Part shown: positions 33,912 through 41,764 of the stretch, piece after piece
How positions within the stretch are numbered: position 1 is the first letter of the stretch
Layout of the letters: each line of letters starts with the position of its first letter
NCBI GenBank assembly: GCA_963975935.1
Contig: CAXBIQ010000001.1
Location: forward strand, 496,001 to 560,000
Direction of reading: 5' to 3'
Length of the DNA stretch: 64,000 nucleotides
Source: Planktosalinus sp963975935
GTDB taxonomy: Bacteria > Bacteroidota > Bacteroidia > Flavobacteriales > Flavobacteriaceae
The notes under the pieces: model-generated
Seen by the model: only the letters and a program-made list of their open reading frames with translations
What the model was told of the DNA's origin: nothing
Databases searched by the model: none
Position numbers and translations under genes: made by a program

Positions 33912-35924
33912 TTGAAGAAAATAGACCTACACATTCACACCGTACAATCTATCAGCGATAGGAATTTCATTTTCCATTTAGAATCTTTAAAGGAATATGT
34001 AAACAAACTTGAAATTGATTGTATTGCCATTACCAATCACAACTTGTTCGATAAAACTCAGTTCGAACAAATTTGCCAAGCGCTCAATATAAAAATTTTC
34101 CCAGGGATAGAAATTGATTTAGAAGGTGGTCATTTACTTTTAATTTCAGAAAATGAAAATCTTGATGATTTCGCGCAAAAATGTCAAAAAGTCCAAAAAC
34201 TCATTCCAACAAAAGATGATTCGATTAGCTACGAACAACTAACAGAAGTTTTTCTGAACTTAAAAGATTATCTGTTAATCCCACATTATGATAAAAAACC
34301 AAATATCAAACCTGAGACTTTAAAAAAATTAGGGAATAATATTTTTGCAGGCGAAGTAACAAGTTTAAGAAAGTTCAAAACCTGCATTAAAGAAGCCGAT
34401 AAATTAACACCAGTAATATTTAGTGATTGTCGGTTCGTCGAAAATATGACATCATATCCAACCAAACAAACTTTCATTGATGTTGAAGAAAACACACTTA
34501 ATGCTATTAAAGGTTGCTTATATGACAAAGCAAAAGTTTTTCTTTCTAAAGATGACGGAAACGACTTTTTTCAAGCAACCGATGATGGGATAATCTTATC
34601 AACAGGATTGAATGTTATCGTTGGCGGACGTTCTTCAGGGAAAACATATACACTTGATAAAATCTGTCAGAACTTTGATAATGTCAAATATTTACGACAG
34701 TTTTCTCTGCTTCAAAATGATAAAGAAAACTTCAAAAAATTAGTTACTACAAGACATAGTTTAATAACCGAAAACTATTTGAAGGAGTTTAAAGATGTTG
34801 TATTAGATGTAAATGATATCGACTTAAAATCCAATGAAGTTTCCCTCGAAAAATATTTGAGTTCTTTAAAGAAGTATGCTACTGAAAGTGATAGTTTAGA
34901 CACGTTTTCCAAATGTAAATTATACAACGAAACAAAGTTTACATTGGACAGCTTAAATAACATTAAAAAATTGATTTCTGCAACTGAAACTTTGATAGAA
35001 GCCAATGAATATAAAACAATCGTCAACAAGCATATTAGCGATGAAATTTTGAAAAGCTTAATTGTTGACTTAATTGAAAAGCATAATGAGCTTTACCAAA
35101 CTAACTTAAAAAAGGAATGGACAAATAGTCTAATTGAGACCATAAAAGAAAATTTGAGATTTCGCTCAACCACTACATCAATTGAAGAGGTTGATTTCTT
35201 ACAAATTCAATTAGAGAAAATCAAAGTCCAGAAATTTAGGAATTTAGTAAAGAAAGTCCAAACCGAAAAGATAATAGACAGTAAGGAAATAAGGGGCTTT
35301 AAAGTCTTAGCAAAAACAAAAAAATATACTGGAGCAAGTCAATTAAAAAATAAAAGCAAAAGTAAATTAAGCTTTAGCGAGGCTTTCAACAATTATGATA
35401 ATCCCTATGAGTTTTTAATTTCATTACAAAACATCGGAATTGAGGAAACTGAATATTATAAATACTTCGTGGCGATAGATTATAGAACTTTAAACAAACA
35501 CGGTTACGAGGTTTCTGGTGGGGAGCGTTCTGAATTTAACCTGCTACACGAAATTAGTGATGCTTTAAAGCACGATTTGCTATTAATTGACGAACCTGAA
35601 TCGTCATTTGATAATATTTTTCTTAAAAATGAAGTAAATGAGCTAATCAAACAAATTTCAACAGAAATTCCAGTAATTGTGGTAACACATAACAGTACGA
35701 TAGGCGCGTCAATTAATCCGAATCATTTAGTTTTTACTCAAAAATTAGTCGATTCTGGTAATGTGGAATATAAGGTGTTTTTCGGACATCCGACAAGTAA
35801 GACATTGAAAAGTGTTGATGGAAAAATAATAAAAAATTTAGAGGTACTTCTAAACTGTCTCGAAGCAGGAGCGGAAGCATATAATCAAAGAAATACTGTA
35901 AGCTATGAAATACTTAAAGATTGA
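33912..35924 (+). CDS. PHP-domain / ABC-type ATPase fusion, putative defence protein
   Basis: 670 aa starting at a TTG codon (no nearer ATG; a stop lies two codons upstream). N-terminal PHP phosphoesterase: H7 and H9 in IDLHIHT, then AITNHNLFD and FPGIEID. From about residue 230 an SMC/ABC-like ATPase: Walker A GGRSSGKT 238-245, a long helical insertion (about 260-500), signature VSGGERS 534-540, Walker B LLLIDEPE 556-563, H-loop VTHN 591-594. The architecture suggests an ATP-gated nuclease or phosphatase. It overlaps the next gene by 20 bp. Confidence 0.8.
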   Translation: MKKIDLHIHTVQSISDRNFIFHLESLKEYVNKLEIDCIAITNHNLFDKTQFEQICQALNIKIFPGIEIDLEGGHLLLISENENLDDFAQKCQKVQKLIPTKDDSISYEQLTEVFLNLKDYLLIPHYDKKPNIKPETLKKLGNNIFAGEVTSLRKFKTCIKEADKLTPVIFSDCRFVENMTSYPTKQTFIDVEENTLNAIKGCLYDKAKVFLSKDDGNDFFQATDDGIILSTGLNVIVGGRSSGKTYTLDKICQNFDNVKYLRQFSLLQNDKENFKKLVTTRHSLITENYLKEFKDVVLDVNDIDLKSNEVSLEKYLSSLKKYATESDSLDTFSKCKLYNETKFTLDSLNNIKKLISATETLIEANEYKTIVNKHISDEILKSLIVDLIEKHNELYQTNLKKEWTNSLIETIKENLRFRSTTTSIEEVDFLQIQLEKIKVQKFRNLVKKVQTEKIIDSKEIRGFKVLAKTKKYTGASQLKNKSKSKLSFSEAFNNYDNPYEFLISLQNIGIEETEYYKYFVAIDYRTLNKHGYEVSGGERSEFNLLHEISDALKHDLLLIDEPESSFDNIFLKNEVNELIKQISTEIPVIVVTHNSTIGASINPNHLVFTQKLVDSGNVEYKVFFGHPTSKTLKSVDGKIIKNLEVLLNCLEAGAEAYNQRNTVSYEILKD

Positions 35925-36201
35925 AGATAACAAGGCATTTTTTAGAAAGGATAAGACACAACCTGAAAATTGGAACGAAATTGATAAAATAGAAAAAGAG
36001 GATTTGATGAAGCTTTTAGATTTTGCGACAGAAGATGATTTTGAAATGGATGTTTATGACGAAGATGTTTTAGCCAATAAAGCACATCAAATAATTTATA
36101 AAAGCATTTACGAGAAGCTAAACATATTTCTGACTAACAAGGACAGATTTAAAGACCAAACCGAAAATGTTTACAAGGAAGCATTAGAAAAGTACCAATA
36201 A
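35905..36201 (+). CDS. 98-aa protein of the PHP/AlbA_2 cassette
   Basis: 98 aa, acidic (FATEDDFEMDVYDEDVLANK), no membrane helix, no recognised family. It overlaps the PHP-ATPase by 20 bp and ends 2 bp before the AlbA_2 gene, so it is part of a three-gene operon and likely an obligate component or an inhibitor. Function unknown. Confidence 0.75.
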   Translation: MKYLKIEDNKAFFRKDKTQPENWNEIDKIEKEDLMKLLDFATEDDFEMDVYDEDVLANKAHQIIYKSIYEKLNIFLTNKDRFKDQTENVYKEALEKYQ

Positions 36202-36203
36202 AA

Positions 36204-37574
36204 ATGACCGAAACAAACCGCATAGAATATAAACGAGAATTGTCCGATGGACTCGAAAAAGAGGTCATTGCTTTCTTGAACTACCGTGAAGGTGGCATTA
36301 TTCATATCGGCATCGATAAGGATGGAAATACTTACGGATTGGCAGATGCTGATGGCGACCAGTTAAAGATTAAGGATAGGTTAAAAAACAACATCCGCCC
36401 TTCCGCCCTTGGTCTGTTTGATATTGTGAGTGAGGAAAGGGACGGCAAGAACATTCTGAAAATCATAGTGGCCAGCGGTCCAGAAAAACCATATCATCTT
36501 AAAAAATACGGGATGAGCGAAAAGGGTTGTTTTATTCGCTTGGGTTCAGCGGCTGAACCGATGCCCCAAAAAATGATAGATGAGCTGTTTGCTAAACGTA
36601 CCCGAAATTCCATCAGCAAGATTAAAGCAGGACGGCAGGATTTAGGCTTCGGACAGCTAAAAATTTACTACGAAGAATCTGGGTACACCCTTGGTAAAGC
36701 TTTTGCAAAGAACTTGGAACTACTTACGGAAGATGGTGCTTTTAATTATGCCGGCTATCTTTTGGCAGACAAAAATAACACTTCAATTAAAGTCGCCAAA
36801 TATTCAGGCATAACCAGAACAGACTTAATAGAAAGCAACGAATATGGTCACGAATGTTTAGTTAAGGCTACTAAACAAGTGATAGATAAAATTGCGGTCG
36901 AGAACAGAACAACCACAAAAATCACATCAAAAGAAAGACAACAAGCCAACCTTTGGCATCCCATCGCCTTGCGAGAAGCCATCATTAATGCGTTTGTGCA
37001 TAATGACTATACCAATGAGATTACCCCAAAGTTTGAGATTTTTACCGATAGAATCGAAATCACATCAGCTGGTGGTCTTCCGGAAGGATTGAGCAAGCAA
37101 GAATTTTTTGAAGGCTTTTCAGTTCCACGAAATAAGGAACTGATGCGAATTTTTAAAGATTTAGAACTGGTTGAACAATTAGGTTCTGGCATCCCTCGTA
37201 TTTTAGAACACTATGGAAAAGAGAGTTTTAGTTTTTCCGATAACTTTCTTAGAATGACTTTTATTGCTAAAGAAGTTGCTGATGAATCTACTATTAGAGA
37301 AGATCGTCAAAAAGGTGGTGTAACAGGTGGTGCAATGGGTGGTGTAACAGGTGGTGCAATAGATGCTATAGATATACTTACTAAAAGACAAAAAGAAGTA
37401 CTTAAACTTATTGCAACCAATACTACTATTACTTATACTGAAATAGCTGAAGCTTTAGGCATCAATGAATCCCCTGTGGGCAAACATATAAATGCGCTCA
37501 AAACCAAAGGGTTTATAAAACGCCACGGTGGCACACAAGGTTATTGGGAAATTAATCTCGAAAAAAATCAGTAA
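36204..37574 (+). CDS. AlbA_2 / HATPase-like / winged-helix protein
   Basis: 456 aa. N-terminal AlbA_2 (Schlafen-type) domain: NRIEYKRELSDGLEKEVIAF, YREGGIIHIGIDKDG, GCFIRLGSAAEPM. A GHKL-like HATPase_c_4 region follows: LREAIINAFVHNDYTN, RIEITSAGGLPEGL, VEQLGSGIPRILEHYG. After a GGVTGGAMGGVTGGA linker comes a wHTH (LKLIATNTTITYTEIAEALG). Last gene of the PHP cassette; convergent with the conjugation lipoprotein, 8 bp between stops. Possible sensor or nucleic-acid-acting effector. Confidence 0.85.
   Translation: MTETNRIEYKRELSDGLEKEVIAFLNYREGGIIHIGIDKDGNTYGLADADGDQLKIKDRLKNNIRPSALGLFDIVSEERDGKNILKIIVASGPEKPYHLKKYGMSEKGCFIRLGSAAEPMPQKMIDELFAKRTRNSISKIKAGRQDLGFGQLKIYYEESGYTLGKAFAKNLELLTEDGAFNYAGYLLADKNNTSIKVAKYSGITRTDLIESNEYGHECLVKATKQVIDKIAVENRTTTKITSKERQQANLWHPIALREAIINAFVHNDYTNEITPKFEIFTDRIEITSAGGLPEGLSKQEFFEGFSVPRNKELMRIFKDLELVEQLGSGIPRILEHYGKESFSFSDNFLRMTFIAKEVADESTIREDRQKGGVTGGAMGGVTGGAIDAIDILTKRQKEVLKLIATNTTITYTEIAEALGINESPVGKHINALKTKGFIKRHGGTQGYWEINLEKNQ
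37314..37362 (+). repeat. 24-bp tandem duplication in AlbA_2 linker
   Basis: GGTGGTGTAACAGGTGGTGC + AATG occurs twice in tandem, encoding GGVTGGAM/GGVTGGAI. It lies in a flexible linker between the ATPase-like and wHTH domains and is in frame, so copy number can vary without loss of frame. Confidence 0.85.
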
Positions 37575-37582
37575 GTATCCTT

Positions 37583-37954
37583 TTAAAAAGGCGATTTATC
37601 CTTTGAGCCTCTCGCATCCGCCAACCATTTGCCATTTTGCTTAACCAGTTTAAAAAGACCCGGTGTCTTATCATAGGCTGTCGTATATTTTACCCAAGCC
37701 ACGTCACCCATTATCGTATCCTGCAAAACTGTAAAGTTTGAATCATCCTTTACCGTCGCATTGAACATATTTATAGTATTCATATAATTAGAATATGCCT
37801 GTGGTGTTGAGTTGGCTTTTAAAGCTTCCTCATCTTTTTCATAAAAGCTTTCGATGACGATTTGGGCTGTGGCACTTGGTCCCGAAATTTTAGTATCAGA
37901 ATCGGCACAAGAAAGGAACAGCAGTACGAGCGAGAAAACGACAATTTTTTTCAT
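37583..37954 (-). CDS. DUF4878-like lipoprotein at end of tra operon
   Basis: 123 aa; signal MKKIVVFSLVLLFLSCADS with Cys16 lipidated. The mature part (ATAQIVIESFYEKDEEALKA...WVKYTTAYDKTPGLFKLVKQ, NGKWLADARG) is an NTF2/DUF4878-like fold. Last gene of the conjugation operon, 7 bp after traN. Possible role in entry exclusion or pore assembly is speculative. Confidence 0.75.
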   Translation of the reverse strand: MKKIVVFSLVLLFLSCADSDTKISGPSATAQIVIESFYEKDEEALKANSTPQAYSNYMNTINMFNATVKDDSNFTVLQDTIMGDVAWVKYTTAYDKTPGLFKLVKQNGKWLADARGSKDKSPF

Positions 37955-37961
37955 AATATTC

Positions 37962-38792
37962 TTAATTTGGGTTATTGATATATCTATGTGATATTTTCAT
38001 TTCTATATTGCGTTCGCCATCTTTCTCGTTCAATTCTAAAATCGCCCTACGGTCATTAGATAATGAAAATTTGGGCAATACATAAACGAAGCGCACAGTT
38101 TCACTTTCTGCAATTTTTGAAGGCAGATTGTGTTTGTACGTTGGTTCTTGATACAGGCGTTGCAACGATTTTCTTTTCCCTTTTTGTCTTGTTTCAATCG
38201 AAAGGTTTAAGAAATTCAAATCGTAATCCAAAGTAGAATTATTCTCAATCTGGATAACGAAGTAGAGTTCTTCCTTATCAAAAACAACATTTTCAACAGT
38301 CAAGACAATGCCTTGCGTTCGCTTCTTAATCCGACCGATACGCTGGTTTCTGTTAAGAAGATACGAGCAGAATTTTTGATAGTAATACGTTCTATTATCT
38401 ACACGTTCTTCAGAAGATTCAGCAAGAATCGAATCGACCTTAATTGGTTTCTCATTTCCGATACTACTTGATAGCGGAATGAAATAATTGAGCTTAGATA
38501 GCTGTTTTTTATATCTTACAATATACGAAAAAATTGAACCATTTCTATTGACTACCAACAGATTACTTTCCTTCCCAGGCTTTGCCTGAAGAAGTCCAAA
38601 ATACTGTTCTTTTTCACGATTGTAGGTAAATACAAAATTATCTGAACCGGTTATTCCTTGCCGAATAGGTTCAGGGAAGAATAATGCAACGTTTTTGGTG
38701 TCGTTGGCATATATGGTATCGAGAACTGTAGTTGTTTGCGCTTTCGCGAAAGCGGAAATCAGTATCGCAAATATTAAAATTGTTGCTCTCAT
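37962..38792 (-). CDS. traN: Conjugative transposon protein TraN
   Basis: 276 aa, signal peptide MRATILIFAILISAFAKAQ. Matches TraN/VirB9-like proteins: VLDTIYANDTKNVALFFPEP, QGITGSDNFVFTYNREKEQY, LLVVNRNGSIFSYIVRY. Part of the outer-membrane core of the Bacteroidota type IV secretion channel. Overlaps traM by 4 bp. Confidence 0.9.
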   Translation of the reverse strand: MRATILIFAILISAFAKAQTTTVLDTIYANDTKNVALFFPEPIRQGITGSDNFVFTYNREKEQYFGLLQAKPGKESNLLVVNRNGSIFSYIVRYKKQLSKLNYFIPLSSSIGNEKPIKVDSILAESSEERVDNRTYYYQKFCSYLLNRNQRIGRIKKRTQGIVLTVENVVFDKEELYFVIQIENNSTLDYDLNFLNLSIETRQKGKRKSLQRLYQEPTYKHNLPSKIAESETVRFVYVLPKFSLSNDRRAILELNEKDGERNIEMKISHRYINNPN

Positions 38793-39718
38793 AATTTAGG
38801 TTTTAGAATTAATTTATAATTATTCAATACCGTAACTTTTACGTTTCGGTTGTTACGTCTGAGTACTTTGGATATACCACCAACTTGTGGTACGGTAGGA
38901 ATGTTGATATCGCCAATAATATCGTCCAAGACTTCGGTGGTGGCTTCTGCCCGAAAATTGTTCTGTACGTAAATACCTTCACTACCATCAGATAAATCAA
39001 AAGCTTTGAGTTTTGTAGGATGGTGCTTTATGTTTTCAATTTCAATGAGCGCACGATTAGGTTGAAAGCTTATAAAACCGAAAATAGGTGTGTTCTTTGG
39101 CATCAGCTTACCATTAATGGTAGCTGTTTTGGTAAGGCGCATTCGTAATCTGGTATTCGCTTTGACTATTTGGTCGCCATCTACTACTACGTAAACTGTT
39201 TCATCAGTATTACCGATGATTGAAAACTCGTTGGGTTTTGGCGATGCGGCAAAGAACAATTGATGTTCTAAGCCTAATTCTTTGGCTTCAATTTTTTGTT
39301 CTCTTTTTACTTCAGTAGAATCAATTTTTGATACCGCTTTGCGAACAGTTCTTTTCTGTCCTAAGTTTTGGTATCGTTTCGATGTATATTGAATTTTGCC
39401 AGCTTCATAGATGCTATCTACAATACGCTCTTTTTCGCGTTCTGGTAAATCTGGGTCGTAGAATCCCAAGGAATCAATGAGCTTTTCATCATAGATGCTG
39501 GGCGCGTTATTTTCACGAACTTTCTTTAAGTCATTTATAGCATCCAGTTTAGAGTCGTATTCTTTTTGGTTTTCCTCTAAATCAGGCACTAAGGTCTGTT
39601 TTAGGTTTTCAGTTTCAGTATCATCATCGCCTAATACCATTACAGAATAGGAAATCAGGAATATGAAAATCACAGCCAATACGGCAGCGAATACTATTTT
39701 ATTCTTTTCAACTTTCAT
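38789..39718 (-). CDS. traM: Conjugative transposon protein TraM
   Basis: 309 aa. One N-terminal membrane helix (IVFAAVLAVIFIFLISYSVMV), a charged helical middle, and a VirB10-like beta C-terminus (YVVVDGDQIVKANTRLRMRL, NTPIFGFISFQPNRALIEI). Spans the envelope and links inner- and outer-membrane parts. Overlaps traK by 11 bp. Confidence 0.9.
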   Translation of the reverse strand: MKVEKNKIVFAAVLAVIFIFLISYSVMVLGDDDTETENLKQTLVPDLEENQKEYDSKLDAINDLKKVRENNAPSIYDEKLIDSLGFYDPDLPEREKERIVDSIYEAGKIQYTSKRYQNLGQKRTVRKAVSKIDSTEVKREQKIEAKELGLEHQLFFAASPKPNEFSIIGNTDETVYVVVDGDQIVKANTRLRMRLTKTATINGKLMPKNTPIFGFISFQPNRALIEIENIKHHPTKLKAFDLSDGSEGIYVQNNFRAEATTEVLDDIIGDINIPTVPQVGGISKVLRRNNRNVKVTVLNNYKLILKPKL

Positions 39719-40328
39719 CGTTTAGTTTTTTTAAAGTGTTCTCGAAGTAATTTGTAATTAGAAGTCCGTGCGGATTGTTGGGAAAGTTTCGGTCAACCAT
39801 AATCAGGTTTCCTGTTGAAACCAATTCGTAGGTGTCAATTATTGAACCTCTGTTAATTTCAAAAATGGTGGTGGTTGTAAAACTATATGAGCCATTATTT
39901 TCGTTTATCCTTGAGTCAATACTCAATACTTTTTGAACCAATGAATACTGAAGCAATCGGTTATAAACGCCATCAGCTTTCTTCTGACGGTAAAGATTGT
40001 CCACAGAACTATTTCCTAACCAAAGTGCTTTTTCCAAATTCCTTTCATAGTTACTGGCATCGATGTTATAGAAGTAGTTGTGGAACAGTTCTAAATGTGC
40101 CAGAGCTTCGACTCTAAAATTCTCTTTTTGAGTTACGAGCTTCAGCGGAATAATGCTACCATCTGTATTTATTGCAAATGCACTATTGAGCGCATTTTTA
40201 TTAGTTGTAAATGCCATCCAAAGTGAAAAAGTGCTGGAAAGCATTGCAAAAATGACAACTGCCAGTACGATAAATCGATTCATCTTCAGGACGTTGTATA
40301 TGTTTTTGTAAGGTGTTTTCATTTTCAT
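39708..40328 (-). CDS. traK: Conjugative transposon protein TraK
   Basis: 206 aa; a cytoplasmic start, one membrane helix (FIVLAVVIFAMLSSTFSLWM) and a VirB8-like periplasmic NTF2 fold (EALAHLELFHNYFYNIDASN, RLLQYSLVQKVLSID). Assembly factor of the channel. The N-terminal MKMKTPYKNIYNVLKMNRF fits TraK. Confidence 0.9.
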   Translation of the reverse strand: MKMKTPYKNIYNVLKMNRFIVLAVVIFAMLSSTFSLWMAFTTNKNALNSAFAINTDGSIIPLKLVTQKENFRVEALAHLELFHNYFYNIDASNYERNLEKALWLGNSSVDNLYRQKKADGVYNRLLQYSLVQKVLSIDSRINENNGSYSFTTTTIFEINRGSIIDTYELVSTGNLIMVDRNFPNNPHGLLITNYFENTLKKLNDES

Positions 40329-40333
40329 TTGAA

Positions 40334-41176
40334 TTAGCTGGTAAATAATCTAAGAGTAAAGGATGTAGCTCGTTTGTACAATTTGAATTTCAGGAAAACA
40401 ATAAATGCAACAGAACCCAATTGAACAACAGGCGCAAAAAAACCTTGACCTGTATCGGTACCAAATAAGTTGACCCAAAAATTGGTGTTGATTTCCGTAT
40501 AAATAGCGTTAACAAATACATTGACTAAAAAGAATGCCGGCACTAACATATATACAGCAGCATACAACTTGAAGAATGTATAAGCAAGTGAACGGAATTT
40601 TTCAAATACTGCAAGGCTAATGACCAAAGGGAAGAACGCTTGCATTATCCCCAAAAGGAAAAAACGCTCTGCCAAAAACAACGGATAAATGAATAGGTCA
40701 AGAATCCAAAGTATAGTGCTTAGAATAAATGCCAATATCTTAAACCCATACAATGGTGTTACTAAAGCTTCGTATAAAAGGGTCATTGCTGAGCTTGCAG
40801 CATCAAAAAGACTTACGTCTTCCTCTAAAGGAATGTCCTGCATTTGTAATGGTAATAACGCAGGTGCTGTGCCCCTATACTGCCCCTCGATGGCCACCAA
40901 TATCCCATCAAAGAACCCTAACACCTGCGTTGAGAAAATTACTAATATGACAATGGCAAAATTCTTCATCAAGTCCCCTGGGCTCAATCCCCAAGTATAA
41001 CCATCTTTATCCGCAACACCTTCGTTGTACTTTTTCAGGATGTTAACCAGAAAAAATAGGACAGCGAGCGTTTTCATTCCGGCAATAGTGTATTGCGAGA
41101 AGTTGCTGCTCTGTATGGTCTGGAACACCGCATCGATGTATTCCAACCCAATCCCTAAAAGTATAGTTGCGGTCAT
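40334..41176 (-). CDS. traJ: Conjugative transposon protein TraJ (VirB6-like)
   Basis: 280 aa, polytopic inner-membrane protein with at least five helices (for example FAIVILVIFSTQVLGFFDGI, LFIYPLFLAERFFLLGIMQA). Contains GYTWGLSPGDLMKNFAIVI. VirB6-like channel component, between traI and traK. Confidence 0.88.
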   Translation of the reverse strand: MTATILLGIGLEYIDAVFQTIQSSNFSQYTIAGMKTLAVLFFLVNILKKYNEGVADKDGYTWGLSPGDLMKNFAIVILVIFSTQVLGFFDGILVAIEGQYRGTAPALLPLQMQDIPLEEDVSLFDAASSAMTLLYEALVTPLYGFKILAFILSTILWILDLFIYPLFLAERFFLLGIMQAFFPLVISLAVFEKFRSLAYTFFKLYAAVYMLVPAFFLVNVFVNAIYTEINTNFWVNLFGTDTGQGFFAPVVQLGSVAFIVFLKFKLYKRATSFTLRLFTS

Positions 41177-41178
41177 TT

Positions 41179-41760
41179 TTAGTAATCTGTTTCTCGGTTA
41201 TTTACTTTATCCTGCATTTTTCTGAAAGAAATAATATCTCGATACCGTTTTGTTTTAGTGGTAATGGTAGAAACCATTTGTTTCGATTCTTGCTCTTTAA
41301 CTTTGAGTATTTCGGCGCGTTCGGCATCGCTCATTTTTAGGTAATCGCTGGATAAAACTTCATCAATAAAATCTACCGTTTCTAATGAGTTTTGGACTAT
41401 TGCATCGAATGATTCCATAACTCTTGAAACTTCATCGGGTTTGATGTAGGGCGAGTTTAAAATATCCTGTAAATCATTTTGCATTACATTGATAAGGCGC
41501 TGATTATTGTCTGCAATTTCTTGGACAGCGTTGAGTTGTTGAACTACGCTTGATACTTGCTCGATGGCTTCTTTAGCATCCTTTAGGAATTTTACAGACT
41601 TAATCATTTGAGCGGTCTGTTTACCTGATTCCAACAGTTGTTTTACCAAACTGATAAAATTGGTATTGTCATAAGTGGGCATTCCTTGGGCGGTAGCATT
41701 ACCTGACATAAACAAGGTCAGAGCTACGGTCATTACTAAAATTTTGATTTTTGTCTTCAT
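41179..41760 (-). CDS. VirB5-like conjugation protein (TraI/DUF4141 type)
   Basis: 193 aa; signal MKTKIKILVMTVALTLFMSG...ATAQ, then a helical protein with SLVKQLLESGKQTAQMIKSV and a charged C-terminus. Matches the secreted helical TraI-type proteins of Bacteroidota ICEs that sit between TraG and TraJ. Likely pilus-tip or VirB5-like; the exact Tra letter varies between elements. Confidence 0.8.
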   Translation of the reverse strand: MKTKIKILVMTVALTLFMSGNATAQGMPTYDNTNFISLVKQLLESGKQTAQMIKSVKFLKDAKEAIEQVSSVVQQLNAVQEIADNNQRLINVMQNDLQDILNSPYIKPDEVSRVMESFDAIVQNSLETVDFIDEVLSSDYLKMSDAERAEILKVKEQESKQMVSTITTKTKRYRDIISFRKMQDKVNNRETDY

Positions 41761-41764
41761 AATA

